Source: Hydractinia symbiolongicarpus (lineage: Eukaryota > Cnidaria > Hydrozoa > Anthoathecata > Hydractiniidae). From it: a stretch of DNA of 64,000 bases. The translations under genes and the position numbers were made by a program. Shown piece by piece: positions 41,226 to 47,730 of this stretch (position 1 is the first letter of the stretch; every line of letters begins with the position of its first letter). The notes below the pieces were generated by a model. That model saw only the letters and a program-made list of their open reading frames with translations, did no database searches and was not told the DNA's origin. The stretch spans positions 808,001 through 872,000 of the forward strand of contig NC_079876.1 in NCBI RefSeq assembly GCF_029227915.1, read 5' to 3'.

Positions 41226-42638
41226 ATGGAATACGGGAAAAAGTTAAACCCAGAGCGTTCACTTAGGATCGCACATGGCGTAAAAGGAACGCATCAAAAA
41301 GTAATTGTCACTCACAACCCAAGTGAGATTGATCAGAACCAGTTACTCCTGATTAGGTTCCCTAATTTAGGTAACGATGATGTCATTGTTCCTGGTACTT
41401 CGAAAATAACTTTCGACGTTGAACTCGAGTCAAAAGTCGACACGAAGAGAACATTGGTCTCTAACATAGGGAGGGCAATTGTTAAAAAGCTAGCTATCAA
41501 GTTCGAGGGTACCGAGATTCTGAGCATTGATGACTTTGATCTTTTCGGGTGCTACAGAGATTTATGGCTAACCAAGTCCGAAAAAAGAAATGCAATAAGA
41601 CAAGGTATCATCTTTGATGAAGGGTGTACAGAAAACTGTATGAAACTGAGAGTTGGAGCCGCGGATAAAGACGCATCAGAGGTAGCGGACAAAGCTATTT
41701 ATGATGCATACAAAAACAAGTTCACCATACCACTAGATTTTGAAATGTTAGATAGCACGATCCCATATTATCAGGCTGGATTAGGTAATAGGCTGTGTTA
41801 TGAGATAACATTCAACAATTATGACAGGGTAGTATTATCAACACCAACCAAACCTTCCGGTGCCACATCGGCACCCGCGCCGGATGCTAAATACAAAATC
41901 TCCAACATATCTCTCGAATATGAGATTGTGACACAACCCACACTCGCCAGATTCATTTCAAATGAATACCAAAACATGGCCGTACTCTATGACAGATTTC
42001 TGAGACATAGACAAATTAGGGTGGATAAGTCGGACACAACGTGGAATTGGTCATTCAATACACCGTGCAAGTCCCTGAAGGGTATATTGGTTCTGTTTGA
42101 GGAAGAGAAAGCTTACAAACGAGATACCGGTAGGTTCTACAATCCTAAGATCAAAAAGGTATCCGCCATAGTTGAGGGTAAGCCTAACCAACTTTTCGCT
42201 CAGGGGATGCAACCGTTTGAGCATTATGGTGAAATATGCAAGTATTTCGCGGAGGGCAAACAAAGGGATGGTAACGCCGGTGAAATACAGAAACATCTGC
42301 AACTACATGATGTGAAGGTCGCGGACTACCTAACCACGAAATATGCTCTATGGCTGGATTTCAGAACCATAGATGAAAACTCACTGCACGGGACCGGCCG
42401 ACGGATTGAAAATGCGAGCGAGGGGATCACACTGCAAGTTGAAAAGACGGCCGAAACCGCGGGATCCTTAAACGCCTACATATATCTAATCATGGATGCT
42501 CAATTAAATATTCAAAACGGTGAAATTATGGATGTACTATATCAAGATGGACTACATGAAAGATCCTCACACGGCATTAGTCGTCGGTCCCACGGGCTGC
42601 GGAAAATCCAGACGCGTTGTAACATTACTAGAGAGTGA
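41226..42638 (+). CDS. Major capsid protein, double jelly-roll (470 aa)
   Basis: ATG at 41226, 55 bp after the minor capsid stop. Length and pattern fit the Polinton double jelly-roll major capsid protein, the hexon-like unit of the icosahedral shell. Beta-rich N-terminal half (RFPNLGNDDVIVPG; TKITFDVELES-type strands), a Pro/Ala-rich linker near residue 215 (PTKPSGATSAPAPDAK) between the two barrels, and a conserved end (AYIYLIMDAQLNIQNGE) matching known Polinton capsid termini. After that block the frame continues about 35 codons into the packaging ATPase frame (overlap 42532-42638) and covers its P-loop codons. That tail is Arg/Ser/His-rich and probably constrained mostly by the ATPase frame. 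The assignment rests on remembered family features and synteny, not on a structural comparison. Confidence 0.9.
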   Translation: MEYGKKLNPERSLRIAHGVKGTHQKVIVTHNPSEIDQNQLLLIRFPNLGNDDVIVPGTSKITFDVELESKVDTKRTLVSNIGRAIVKKLAIKFEGTEILSIDDFDLFGCYRDLWLTKSEKRNAIRQGIIFDEGCTENCMKLRVGAADKDASEVADKAIYDAYKNKFTIPLDFEMLDSTIPYYQAGLGNRLCYEITFNNYDRVVLSTPTKPSGATSAPAPDAKYKISNISLEYEIVTQPTLARFISNEYQNMAVLYDRFLRHRQIRVDKSDTTWNWSFNTPCKSLKGILVLFEEEKAYKRDTGRFYNPKIKKVSAIVEGKPNQLFAQGMQPFEHYGEICKYFAEGKQRDGNAGEIQKHLQLHDVKVADYLTTKYALWLDFRTIDENSLHGTGRRIENASEGITLQVEKTAETAGSLNAYIYLIMDAQLNIQNGEIMDVLYQDGLHERSSHGISRRSHGLRKIQTRCNITRE

Positions 42639-43143
42639 ATACTTTGATCACTTTGATTTCATTGTGATTATATGTCCAACATTAAAATGGAACAAGACAT
42701 ATATGTGTCGAAAATGGTTTTGGAACGACAGATATGTGATTCTAATCGAGCCCATGGGTATGTTGTACGAATGGATTCAAAATATGACGGATTTCTGTGC
42801 CGGATACAAAACATTATTCCTGATCGATGACATCATCGCGGATGAGAAACTGGACAAAAAGAGGCAACCACTGCTGGAGCTGGCCATCAGCGGTCGGCAT
42901 CGAAACCACTCCATGTGGCTACTCACACAATCATACACCGCGATACCGAAGAACTTACGAAGGCAGGCAAAAATGTTATATGTGTGGTATCCGAAGGACA
43001 GGGATGATCTCGCAACCATCCACAAAGAGAATGATGTCATTGAATCGTCGGAGATCCAGAAGGTCAAGGAAAGGCTGAAAGATGGCAAATATACACATTT
43101 AGTCATGAGGATGGAATCTCCACGAACTCACGTGATTTGCTAG
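42532..43143 (+). CDS. A32/FtsK-HerA-like genome packaging ATPase (203 aa)
   Basis: P-loop ATPase that would pump element DNA into the capsid. Walker A GPTGCGKS at residues 19-26, Walker B LFLIDD at about 95-100, and a TQS motif after WLL at about 132-134, as in viral packaging ATPases. The ATG at 42532 is chosen. An in-frame GTG at 42520 is upstream, and a second ATG at 42547 would also keep the P-loop. The start lies inside the major capsid frame, so the two genes overlap by 107 bp and the P-loop codons are read in both frames. A strong hairpin follows the stop by 11 nt. About 200 aa is normal for Polinton ATPases. Confidence 0.95.
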   Translation: MYYIKMDYMKDPHTALVVGPTGCGKSRRVVTLLESEYFDHFDFIVIICPTLKWNKTYMCRKWFWNDRYVILIEPMGMLYEWIQNMTDFCAGYKTLFLIDDIIADEKLDKKRQPLLELAISGRHRNHSMWLLTQSYTAIPKNLRRQAKMLYVWYPKDRDDLATIHKENDVIESSEIQKVKERLKDGKYTHLVMRMESPRTHVIC

Positions 43144-43154
43144 AATGGGCATTT

Positions 43155-43179
43155 TTTGTTACAAGACTCTTGTAACAAA
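43155..43179 (+). terminator. Hairpin after ATPase gene
   Basis: TTTGTTACAAG / CTTGTAACAAA: a perfect 11-bp stem with a 3-nt loop (ACT), 11 nt past the ATPase stop. It is the clearest member of a family of post-stop hairpins in this element. A role as transcript 3'-end signal is inferred. Confidence 0.65.
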
Positions 43180-43214
43180 TCTATAGGAAAACTACAGTAC
43201 TATCCTACAATACC

Positions 43215-43829
43215 ATGATAGAATATATAAATTTCATATTACTGGTGACAGCCGTGGCGCTATTGCTGGTATTGGTTAGTTTTTGCCTTTTTTGTATTAA
43301 AAAATACCTATCGCTATTGAAAATGGCTGAAACAGCAATTGACAACCTAATTTTTATCGATGAACGGGATGACCAGGATGATGGGAAGAGACAGAAATTG
43401 CTCGAGTGCGTGCTGACCGGAAATAGTATCCTGTATCTGGGGAAGATGTATACGGAGGCGGGGATCCAGAAGCTCGGGAATAATGAGGTGGATAAACTTT
43501 TCGCCATATACGAGGCTAAACTGTCTGGTCAAATGGTAAAGTCTTTGGGACAGTCAATAATCCACATGTACTCCATGGGCGCCTGTGCGGCTCTAGGTAT
43601 AAAAAATCAAAAGGCTCTGAGTGATGACCTGGAGAATGATCCGTTCCTAAACTCGGCACTCCAAAGGTTCACATGTGATCTATATTATAAGTTCGGATCA
43701 CTACTATCACCAATCAGCGTAGGTTTAATAACAGGTAGGCATTATATCGCAGGAAAAAATTTAAACAATATCGATACGGATACTAAAGATGTCGGATACT
43801 CCAGTTCAGGTGACAACGAAGAACCCTAA
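43215..43829 (+). CDS. N-terminally anchored membrane protein, unknown function (204 aa)
   Basis: ATG at 43215 begins a strongly hydrophobic segment (residues about 5-28, ILLVTAVALLLVLVSFCLFC) followed by Lys residues, so a single N-terminal membrane anchor or uncleaved signal. The rest is helical and soluble-looking, with a charged stretch (DERDDQDDGKRQK, about 49-61). A weaker hydrophobic helix lies near 115-128, and the tail is polar and acidic. I do not recognise a domain. It sits 71 bp after the ATPase stop, beyond a hairpin, and its last 41 bp overlap the next gene, suggesting co-transcription of the small membrane-protein genes. A role in the virion or at a host membrane is inferred from context. 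Confidence 0.8.
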   Translation: MIEYINFILLVTAVALLLVLVSFCLFCIKKYLSLLKMAETAIDNLIFIDERDDQDDGKRQKLLECVLTGNSILYLGKMYTEAGIQKLGNNEVDKLFAIYEAKLSGQMVKSLGQSIIHMYSMGACAALGIKNQKALSDDLENDPFLNSALQRFTCDLYYKFGSLLSPISVGLITGRHYIAGKNLNNIDTDTKDVGYSSSGDNEEP

Positions 43830-44205
43830 AAAGGTTGAGGCGGGTAAGAGACTGGCCGAATACAACCGTAAAAAGAGGGAGGATTATAAAAGATTGCTCA
43901 TGGCACAGACGGAGGTACAGTCGGCACCTCAGACACAAACCCGGCCGGCACCTCAGACACACTCAGCACCCCAGACACAGTTGGAGGATCCTAAGGATAT
44001 TGTCATTGAGGATTCTGTGACAGACGGCCCCAAACACGGCGGAGTGAACTACACAATAATGGGTGGTGGTGGTGTGATAGTTATGCTACTAATTGGAGCG
44101 TTAGTGGTCTATAAAAATAAGGACAAAAATATTAAGGTGAAGGGTACCCCACCACCCTCCGATCCTAAAAAAACCGTGAGAATAAGTAAACTTGAAATGG
44201 AATAA
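43789..44205 (+). CDS. Basic/Pro-rich single-span membrane protein (138 aa)
   Basis: ATG at 43789, overlapping the previous gene by 41 bp. The N-terminal 37 residues are highly basic (RLAEYNRKKREDYKR). A low-complexity linker follows with repeated APQTQ/APQTH units (about 46-65), then an acidic patch. One transmembrane helix lies at about residues 89-107 (TIMGGGGVIVMLLIGALVVY), followed by a short basic/Pro tail. The basic head resembles small conserved Polinton proteins of unknown role, and could bind nucleic acid or virion DNA beneath a membrane; this is inference. A near-palindrome centred on TATCGCGATA follows the stop. Confidence 0.75.
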   Translation: MSDTPVQVTTKNPKKVEAGKRLAEYNRKKREDYKRLLMAQTEVQSAPQTQTRPAPQTHSAPQTQLEDPKDIVIEDSVTDGPKHGGVNYTIMGGGGVIVMLLIGALVVYKNKDKNIKVKGTPPPSDPKKTVRISKLEME

Positions 44206-44249
44206 AGGGATAATATCGCGATACTATAATCTTGAAGTAAATATAAGAC

Positions 44250-44477
44250 ATGGATAAGAAAAGTATAGTCAACGATATTTATAAAGCATCGGTCGTATGC
44301 GTTTTCGCTGTGGGCTATTCAATGCTCGGAAAAAAGGTATTAAAAATGACACCACCCTCAATTCAGAAGTTTGACCTGGAAGATACCGGAAAGCTTGTAG
44401 CCATAGTCGCCGCAAGTGAAATGACAAGAGAATATCTGGTTAAGCAGAAAATTATACCCGAAACTATAAATATATAA
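44250..44477 (+). CDS. Small conserved Polinton membrane protein (75 aa)
   Basis: ATG at 44250. A hydrophobic segment at about residues 11-27 (KASVVCVFAVGYSMLGKK) is followed by a conserved-looking soluble part (KFDLEDTGKLVAIVAASEMTREYLVKQKIIP) containing a second, weaker hydrophobic helix. I associate this pattern with a short protein recurrent in invertebrate Polintons, function unknown. Its TAA overlaps the ATG of the next small frame (TAATG at 44475-44479), the tightest coupling in the element. Confidence 0.75.
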   Translation: MDKKSIVNDIYKASVVCVFAVGYSMLGKKVLKMTPPSIQKFDLEDTGKLVAIVAASEMTREYLVKQKIIPETINI

Positions 44478-44608
44478 TGTTGCGAATACTGGAATGGTTG
44501 GTCTGGGTTTTATATCGACGTAAGAAAGTTGAGAGTATTTTACCCAAGGTGGAATACACGGAGGTGGATACGGATGTCATAGACTCCGAAGCTATCGTAT
44601 TAAAATAA
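44477..44608 (+). CDS. Very small membrane-anchored protein (43 aa)
   Basis: Short frame whose ATG overlaps the preceding stop. The N-terminal helix (LRILEWLVWVLYRRKK, residues 2-17) is hydrophobic with flanking positive charge, like a single anchor. The remaining 26 residues are acidic (EVDTDVIDSEA). It ends 10 nt before a hairpin. The start-stop overlap, sensible anchor topology and following hairpin argue that it is real. No homologue is recognised. Confidence 0.5.
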   Translation: MLRILEWLVWVLYRRKKVESILPKVEYTEVDTDVIDSEAIVLK

Positions 44609-44618
44609 CGCCACTAAA

Positions 44619-44637
44619 ATATACTGTAGTAGTATAT
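44619..44637 (+). terminator. Hairpin after 43-aa gene
   Basis: ATATACT / AGTATAT: a perfect 7-bp stem with a 5-nt loop, 10 nt past the stop at 44608 and 5 nt before the next ATG. It is weaker than the others and lacks the TGTTAC core. Confidence 0.4.
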
Positions 44638-44642
44638 GAAAC

Positions 44643-45068
44643 ATGGCTTCAATTGCAATGATGTTGGGAGGTGCCTTCGCGAACGCTTTGGCCTTCACCG
44701 GATCAAGCTACCTCTTTTCAAGTTTATCCAAGGATAGGATAGATAAAGAACGGAAGCGGCATGATCTAGCCATAGAACAACTGCAGAAGGCTCAGGTTAT
44801 ATGGCAACGTAAAAGACAAGAGAGGGTGGACTTTATCAATAAGCAGCTCAGACTTGAGAAGAAGGCTGAGGGTAAATTCACGGAGCTGGATGACGCGATG
44901 CGGGAATATAAAAAAGTATTTGGAGGATCACCTCTCACAGATATTCCGCGCAGGCCCGTATTGAGCGACTTTTATACACCCAGCAACGGCCAGCATGAAC
45001 GGGAATTGGCATTTATCGCGCTAAGCATGATTGGTGTCGGAGGCGCCGTGTGGTATTTCGAAAAATAG
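44643..45068 (+). CDS. Conserved Polinton protein, two hydrophobic ends and central coiled coil (141 aa)
   Basis: ATG at 44643. Residues 1-27 are hydrophobic and Gly/Ala-rich (MLGGAFANALAFTGSSYLFS). Residues about 29-90 are a highly charged, probably coiled-coil helix (RKRHDLAIEQLQKAQ). A short Pro-containing conserved block follows (SDFYTPSNGQ, about 107-116), and a C-terminal hydrophobic helix (LAFIALSMIGVGGAVWYF, about 122-139) ends the protein. The architecture is one I associate with invertebrate Polintons, with no known function. A hairpin that also faces the convergent 209-aa gene follows 17 nt downstream. Confidence 0.8.
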   Translation: MASIAMMLGGAFANALAFTGSSYLFSSLSKDRIDKERKRHDLAIEQLQKAQVIWQRKRQERVDFINKQLRLEKKAEGKFTELDDAMREYKKVFGGSPLTDIPRRPVLSDFYTPSNGQHERELAFIALSMIGVGGAVWYFEK

Positions 45069-45085
45069 TACCATACCGCGGGTAT

Positions 45086-45110
45086 TATGTTACATGTGTC
45101 ATGTAACATA
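45086..45110. terminator. Shared hairpin between convergent genes
   Basis: TATGTTACATG / CATGTAACATA: a perfect 11-bp stem with loop TGT. It lies 17 nt past the plus-strand stop at 45068 and 12 nt past the minus-strand stop at 45123, so one symmetric structure could end both transcripts. Confidence 0.65.
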
Positions 45111-45122
45111 GTAGTAGTATCA

Positions 45123-45752
45123 CTAACGCTTTGTCACCATGTAGGTGTATATCAGACCTCCGATTCCGACTATCAAAGCCCACAGGTTTTGACTCAACCA
45201 ACCGACGACCTCCTTTGCTCTATTTAGGATCCACGATACGATGGATCCAATTATACCCGGTAGGGACGCGGCTGCGGCACCGGCTAATCTACCCAGGAGA
45301 GATCCCAGCGCGCTCAGCTTGTTCTTTATCCATTCCCTCGCACCACCTTCGGTTTTTTCATGATTTTTTGTATTACCGGTGGATGACCCCCCACCCCCTG
45401 GTGTCAAAGTTTCAACTAGAAGGCCGATAACCATACCAAATGCCGTTAGTACACTGACGATGGTGATACCCTGTTCACGGAATAGCGTTCGTATCTTTTC
45501 ACCCAATGTAGTTTCTTTGTCAAGTACTTTGGTAATCGTCTCCCTGATGCTTTTTATTTGACTGTTAAGTTTACCTTTTAGAATATCGATAATCTCTTGC
45601 CGGCCTTTCAACTCATTTTGCAAACCTTTCAACCTTTCTTTCGCTTCATTTTGTTGTTCCTCGGTCATATTTGGTGTGTTTTCCATCTCTTCCAACTTGT
45701 TTTTTTCTCTGTCAATATGCTGTTCGAGCTGAACCTTTTGTTGCAACTTCAT
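45123..45752 (-). CDS. Coiled-coil/membrane protein, C-terminal part of a split gene (209 aa)
   Basis: ATG at 45752. Residues about 1-65 are a charged coiled coil (REKNKLEEMENTPN). A hydrophobic segment follows at about 95-115 (ITIVSVLTAFGMVIGLLVE), then a Gly-rich linker (TPGGGGSST), an amphipathic Ala/Leu-rich region and a final transmembrane helix (LWALIVGIGGLIYTYMV, about 189-205). My recollection of related elements is that this and the 230-aa frame form one protein. Here they lie in different frames overlapping by 41 bp, and passing from one to the other needs a +1 shift near 45735. It could be a separate gene, a frameshifted gene, or a product of programmed frameshifting. Function unknown; membrane penetration or a virion-internal role would be speculation. 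Confidence 0.75.
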   Translation of the reverse strand: MKLQQKVQLEQHIDREKNKLEEMENTPNMTEEQQNEAKERLKGLQNELKGRQEIIDILKGKLNSQIKSIRETITKVLDKETTLGEKIRTLFREQGITIVSVLTAFGMVIGLLVETLTPGGGGSSTGNTKNHEKTEGGAREWIKNKLSALGSLLGRLAGAAAASLPGIIGSIVSWILNRAKEVVGWLSQNLWALIVGIGGLIYTYMVTKR

Positions 45753-46404
45753 CCTGAAGACTTCCTCTTATGTTTCTCAATGATCTATCCAATCCTAGCA
45801 ATTCGCGCATAGGATATTCAAATAGATCACCGGTCTGGGTTGCTTCATGGTCTACAGATTGTTGTTTGACCAATGAAATTAAATCTTCCGCACTGTTCAC
45901 AACATCTCCAGACATGGTTTCTAATTCTATATCGGTCGCATTCTCTATTTTATCCGGTGACGGTAGTCTCTCTTCTATTTTGTTTAGCCTAGCGGCCTGT
46001 CGGGGGGTTATACTACCTTTCGGTATATCGAACCCCAAACCGCGCAGCCTTTTCTTGCCCAATAGATCTGCAATGGTACCGGTAGACCTTAGAGATCCAC
46101 CATTTGTCAGAGGTCTGTTATCACCCTTGTAGTATAATTCACGACCACGAGACTCAAACAGATCGGTATGTATCACGCTCGGGTTCTCGTTTGGATATAT
46201 AGTTAGTAGCTTCTCATAGAGCGATTTAACCAGCTCACTGGTAACTCTGGAGCGCAGAGAGGTTTCTCCACCGAATGATTTCTCCTCATCAGGTGTGTGT
46301 ATCTGCACACGCGTGCGCTCCCTCGGTACCAGAGGTGTGGGGTCATCGGTACCCTCGTCGGGTTGGTCGTGGTCACCAAACGGATCAATATCAATGTCCG
46401 CCAT
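45712..46404 (-). CDS. Acidic helical protein, N-terminal part of a split gene (230 aa)
   Basis: Start taken at the ATG at 46404, which follows TTTAAAT by 6 nt exactly as in the 389-aa gene; the frame is open further upstream but there overlaps the divergent 161-aa gene. The N-terminus is acidic and Pro-rich (DIDIDPFGDHDQPDEGTDD). Conserved-looking blocks follow: ELVKSLYEKLLTIYPNEN, RELYYKGDNRPLT and a Lys/Arg-rich GKKRLRGLGFD. The helical end is LFEYPMRELLGLDRSLRNIR. It terminates a few residues after the point where a +1 shift would enter the 209-aa frame. No known domain recognised. Confidence 0.75.
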   Translation of the reverse strand: MADIDIDPFGDHDQPDEGTDDPTPLVPRERTRVQIHTPDEEKSFGGETSLRSRVTSELVKSLYEKLLTIYPNENPSVIHTDLFESRGRELYYKGDNRPLTNGGSLRSTGTIADLLGKKRLRGLGFDIPKGSITPRQAARLNKIEERLPSPDKIENATDIELETMSGDVVNSAEDLISLVKQQSVDHEATQTGDLFEYPMRELLGLDRSLRNIRGSLQDEVATKGSARTAY

Positions 46405-46444
46405 TATTTTATTTAAAGGATAGTTTTTTCCTAATATAATAGAA
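46405..46444. promoter_or_regulatory. Divergent promoter, 230-aa gene / 161-aa gene
   Basis: 40 AT-rich bases. TTTAAAT stands 6 nt before the minus-strand ATG (46404). CTAATATAATA (46431-46441) ends 3 nt before the plus-strand ATG (46445). It mirrors 40569-40606 in motifs, order and length. Confidence 0.6.
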
Positions 46445-46930
46445 ATGGCAGAGAGTTCTAGTACCAGAGAAGAAACTTTTAAAACGGATATATCCAATTC
46501 CCAACTTGAGGAGCTGGTGAAATTACGAGGTAAGTTCCAAGACAGGACACACGAACGCGGGGGATCTCTGATCATATGGTCGATTCTGGAGGGATTATCC
46601 GGAACCGCAGCCATTACCGGCTCGATAGCGACCGCGGTGACCATTATTAGAAATTTGGGCGGTACCCATGGAAATTACATGTGGAATTCGGGTATGTGTC
46701 TATTGGGCTCGGCTTCCTATGCGGTTACCGGCCAATATGTTAGGACATATCGGGAGAAACTTATCAAATTAAGAGCCGCACATCGCGTTGTACAAAATGC
46801 CATCGATGTTTTCGATAAAACGCTACTCTGGCACACTCGGATCTGTAGAGCCGATTTTGAGAATTTGTGTGATACGTATCATAGAACTCTCAAGGATCTG
46901 GATAAACTGGATATAGGTTATTTAGAGTAA
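46445..46930 (+). CDS. Two-span membrane protein, paralogue 1 (161 aa)
   Basis: ATG at 46445. An N-terminal polar helix contains SNSQLEELVKLRGKF (about residues 17-31). Hydrophobic segments lie at about 41-68 (Gly/Ala/Ile-rich) and 78-98 (WNSGMCLLGSASYAVTG). A helical charged C-terminal half follows (RTYREKLIKLR, then FENLCDTYHRTLKDLDKLD). The next gene shows the same order of motifs, so the two arose by tandem duplication. The topology suggests a membrane hairpin with both ends on one side. Function unknown. The stop at 46930 is 24 bp before the next ATG, with no hairpin between them, so the pair may share a transcript. Confidence 0.8.
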   Translation: MAESSSTREETFKTDISNSQLEELVKLRGKFQDRTHERGGSLIIWSILEGLSGTAAITGSIATAVTIIRNLGGTHGNYMWNSGMCLLGSASYAVTGQYVRTYREKLIKLRAAHRVVQNAIDVFDKTLLWHTRICRADFENLCDTYHRTLKDLDKLDIGYLE

Positions 46931-46954
46931 AGTTTTTTTCTTTGTAGTAACCAA

Positions 46955-47542
46955 ATGGCAGAGATTTATCCGAAGCTACCCACGGCTCCCGAGTATTCGA
47001 GCGAGCAGGACAAGTTTAATACTAATACTGTGAACTCTCAACTTGGGGAGCTTAGAAAATTACGGGATAAGTTCAATACAAAATATGAGAAATATAACAA
47101 GACGCTACACAGACTGGTGCTTTTAAATGCCAGCGCCATGGCCCTAACCGTCGCTTCGGGCATAGGTTCGGTGGTAACCGGTGCCACGCTCATCGGAATC
47201 CCCGCTTCCGTGGGATTGGGAGCCGTAGCACTGTCTGGAACCATTTTCACGGGCTCCGTCATGGCCCTGATTAAAAGATATCGGAGCAAACTTGACAAGG
47301 TCATGAAATTATATGATGTTGCGACATCCGCCATCGCCGTGTTTGAAAACTCCGTCTCGCGGGCTCTGAATAATGACGACATTAGTCACATTGAATTTCA
47401 AACCCTGAGCGGTATATACTACGAAGCTCTGGACAAGATGACGAAAACCGACAGAAAGATGGAGAGCGAAACTCGCAGCCAGTTTGAAAAAAGTCTAATG
47501 GACGAGGTTCAAAGCCTCAGAAGGACCGTAAATCAAGGTTAG
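46955..47542 (+). CDS. Two-span membrane protein, paralogue 2 (195 aa)
   Basis: ATG at 46955. Motifs match the preceding gene in order: VNSQLGELRKLRDKF (about residues 26-40), a long Gly/Ala/Val-rich hydrophobic region (about 53-107, probably two spans around GIPASVGLGAVAL), RYRSKLDKVMKLYDVA, then FQTLSGIYYEALDKMTKTD. It has an extra charged C-terminal tail absent from the shorter paralogue. Retention of two divergent copies suggests separate roles. A surface or membrane-active role is inferred only from topology. Confidence 0.8.
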   Translation: MAEIYPKLPTAPEYSSEQDKFNTNTVNSQLGELRKLRDKFNTKYEKYNKTLHRLVLLNASAMALTVASGIGSVVTGATLIGIPASVGLGAVALSGTIFTGSVMALIKRYRSKLDKVMKLYDVATSAIAVFENSVSRALNNDDISHIEFQTLSGIYYEALDKMTKTDRKMESETRSQFEKSLMDEVQSLRRTVNQG

Positions 47543-47692
47543 TTATGTGCGCATGTACGCCGCTCGCATATTTCGTGTGGTACGATAAAAATTAATATTA
47601 AGGCGGTTTGTGACATTATGTGGCGCGATCGTCCCCCAAGACTGAGCCATAGCGGCCCTATCTGCCGACCGCCCCGCGCGATCCCCGGCATC
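47543..47692. other. Spacer between convergent 195-aa and integrase genes
   Basis: 150 bp with no convincing gene. It holds the first copy of a 15-bp direct repeat, TGTGGTACGATAAAA (47576-47590), and the palindrome TTAATATTAA just after it. The remainder is GC-rich. Confidence 0.6.
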
Positions 47693-47717
47693 ATCTTTAC
47701 CAGAAACAGGTAAAGAT
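47693..47717. terminator. Hairpin after integrase gene
   Basis: ATCTTTACC / GGTAAAGAT: a perfect 9-bp stem with a 7-nt loop, 13 nt past the minus-strand integrase stop (47731). Spacing matches the other post-stop hairpins; the sequence differs. Confidence 0.55.
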
Positions 47718-47730
47718 ATCGCCCCCTTTT

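Noticed and set aside
46405-46644. 80-codon N-terminal extension of the 230-aa minus-strand protein
   Set aside because: It lies antisense to the 161-aa gene and crosses the divergent promoter; the ATG at 46404 has the promoter motif at the expected distance.
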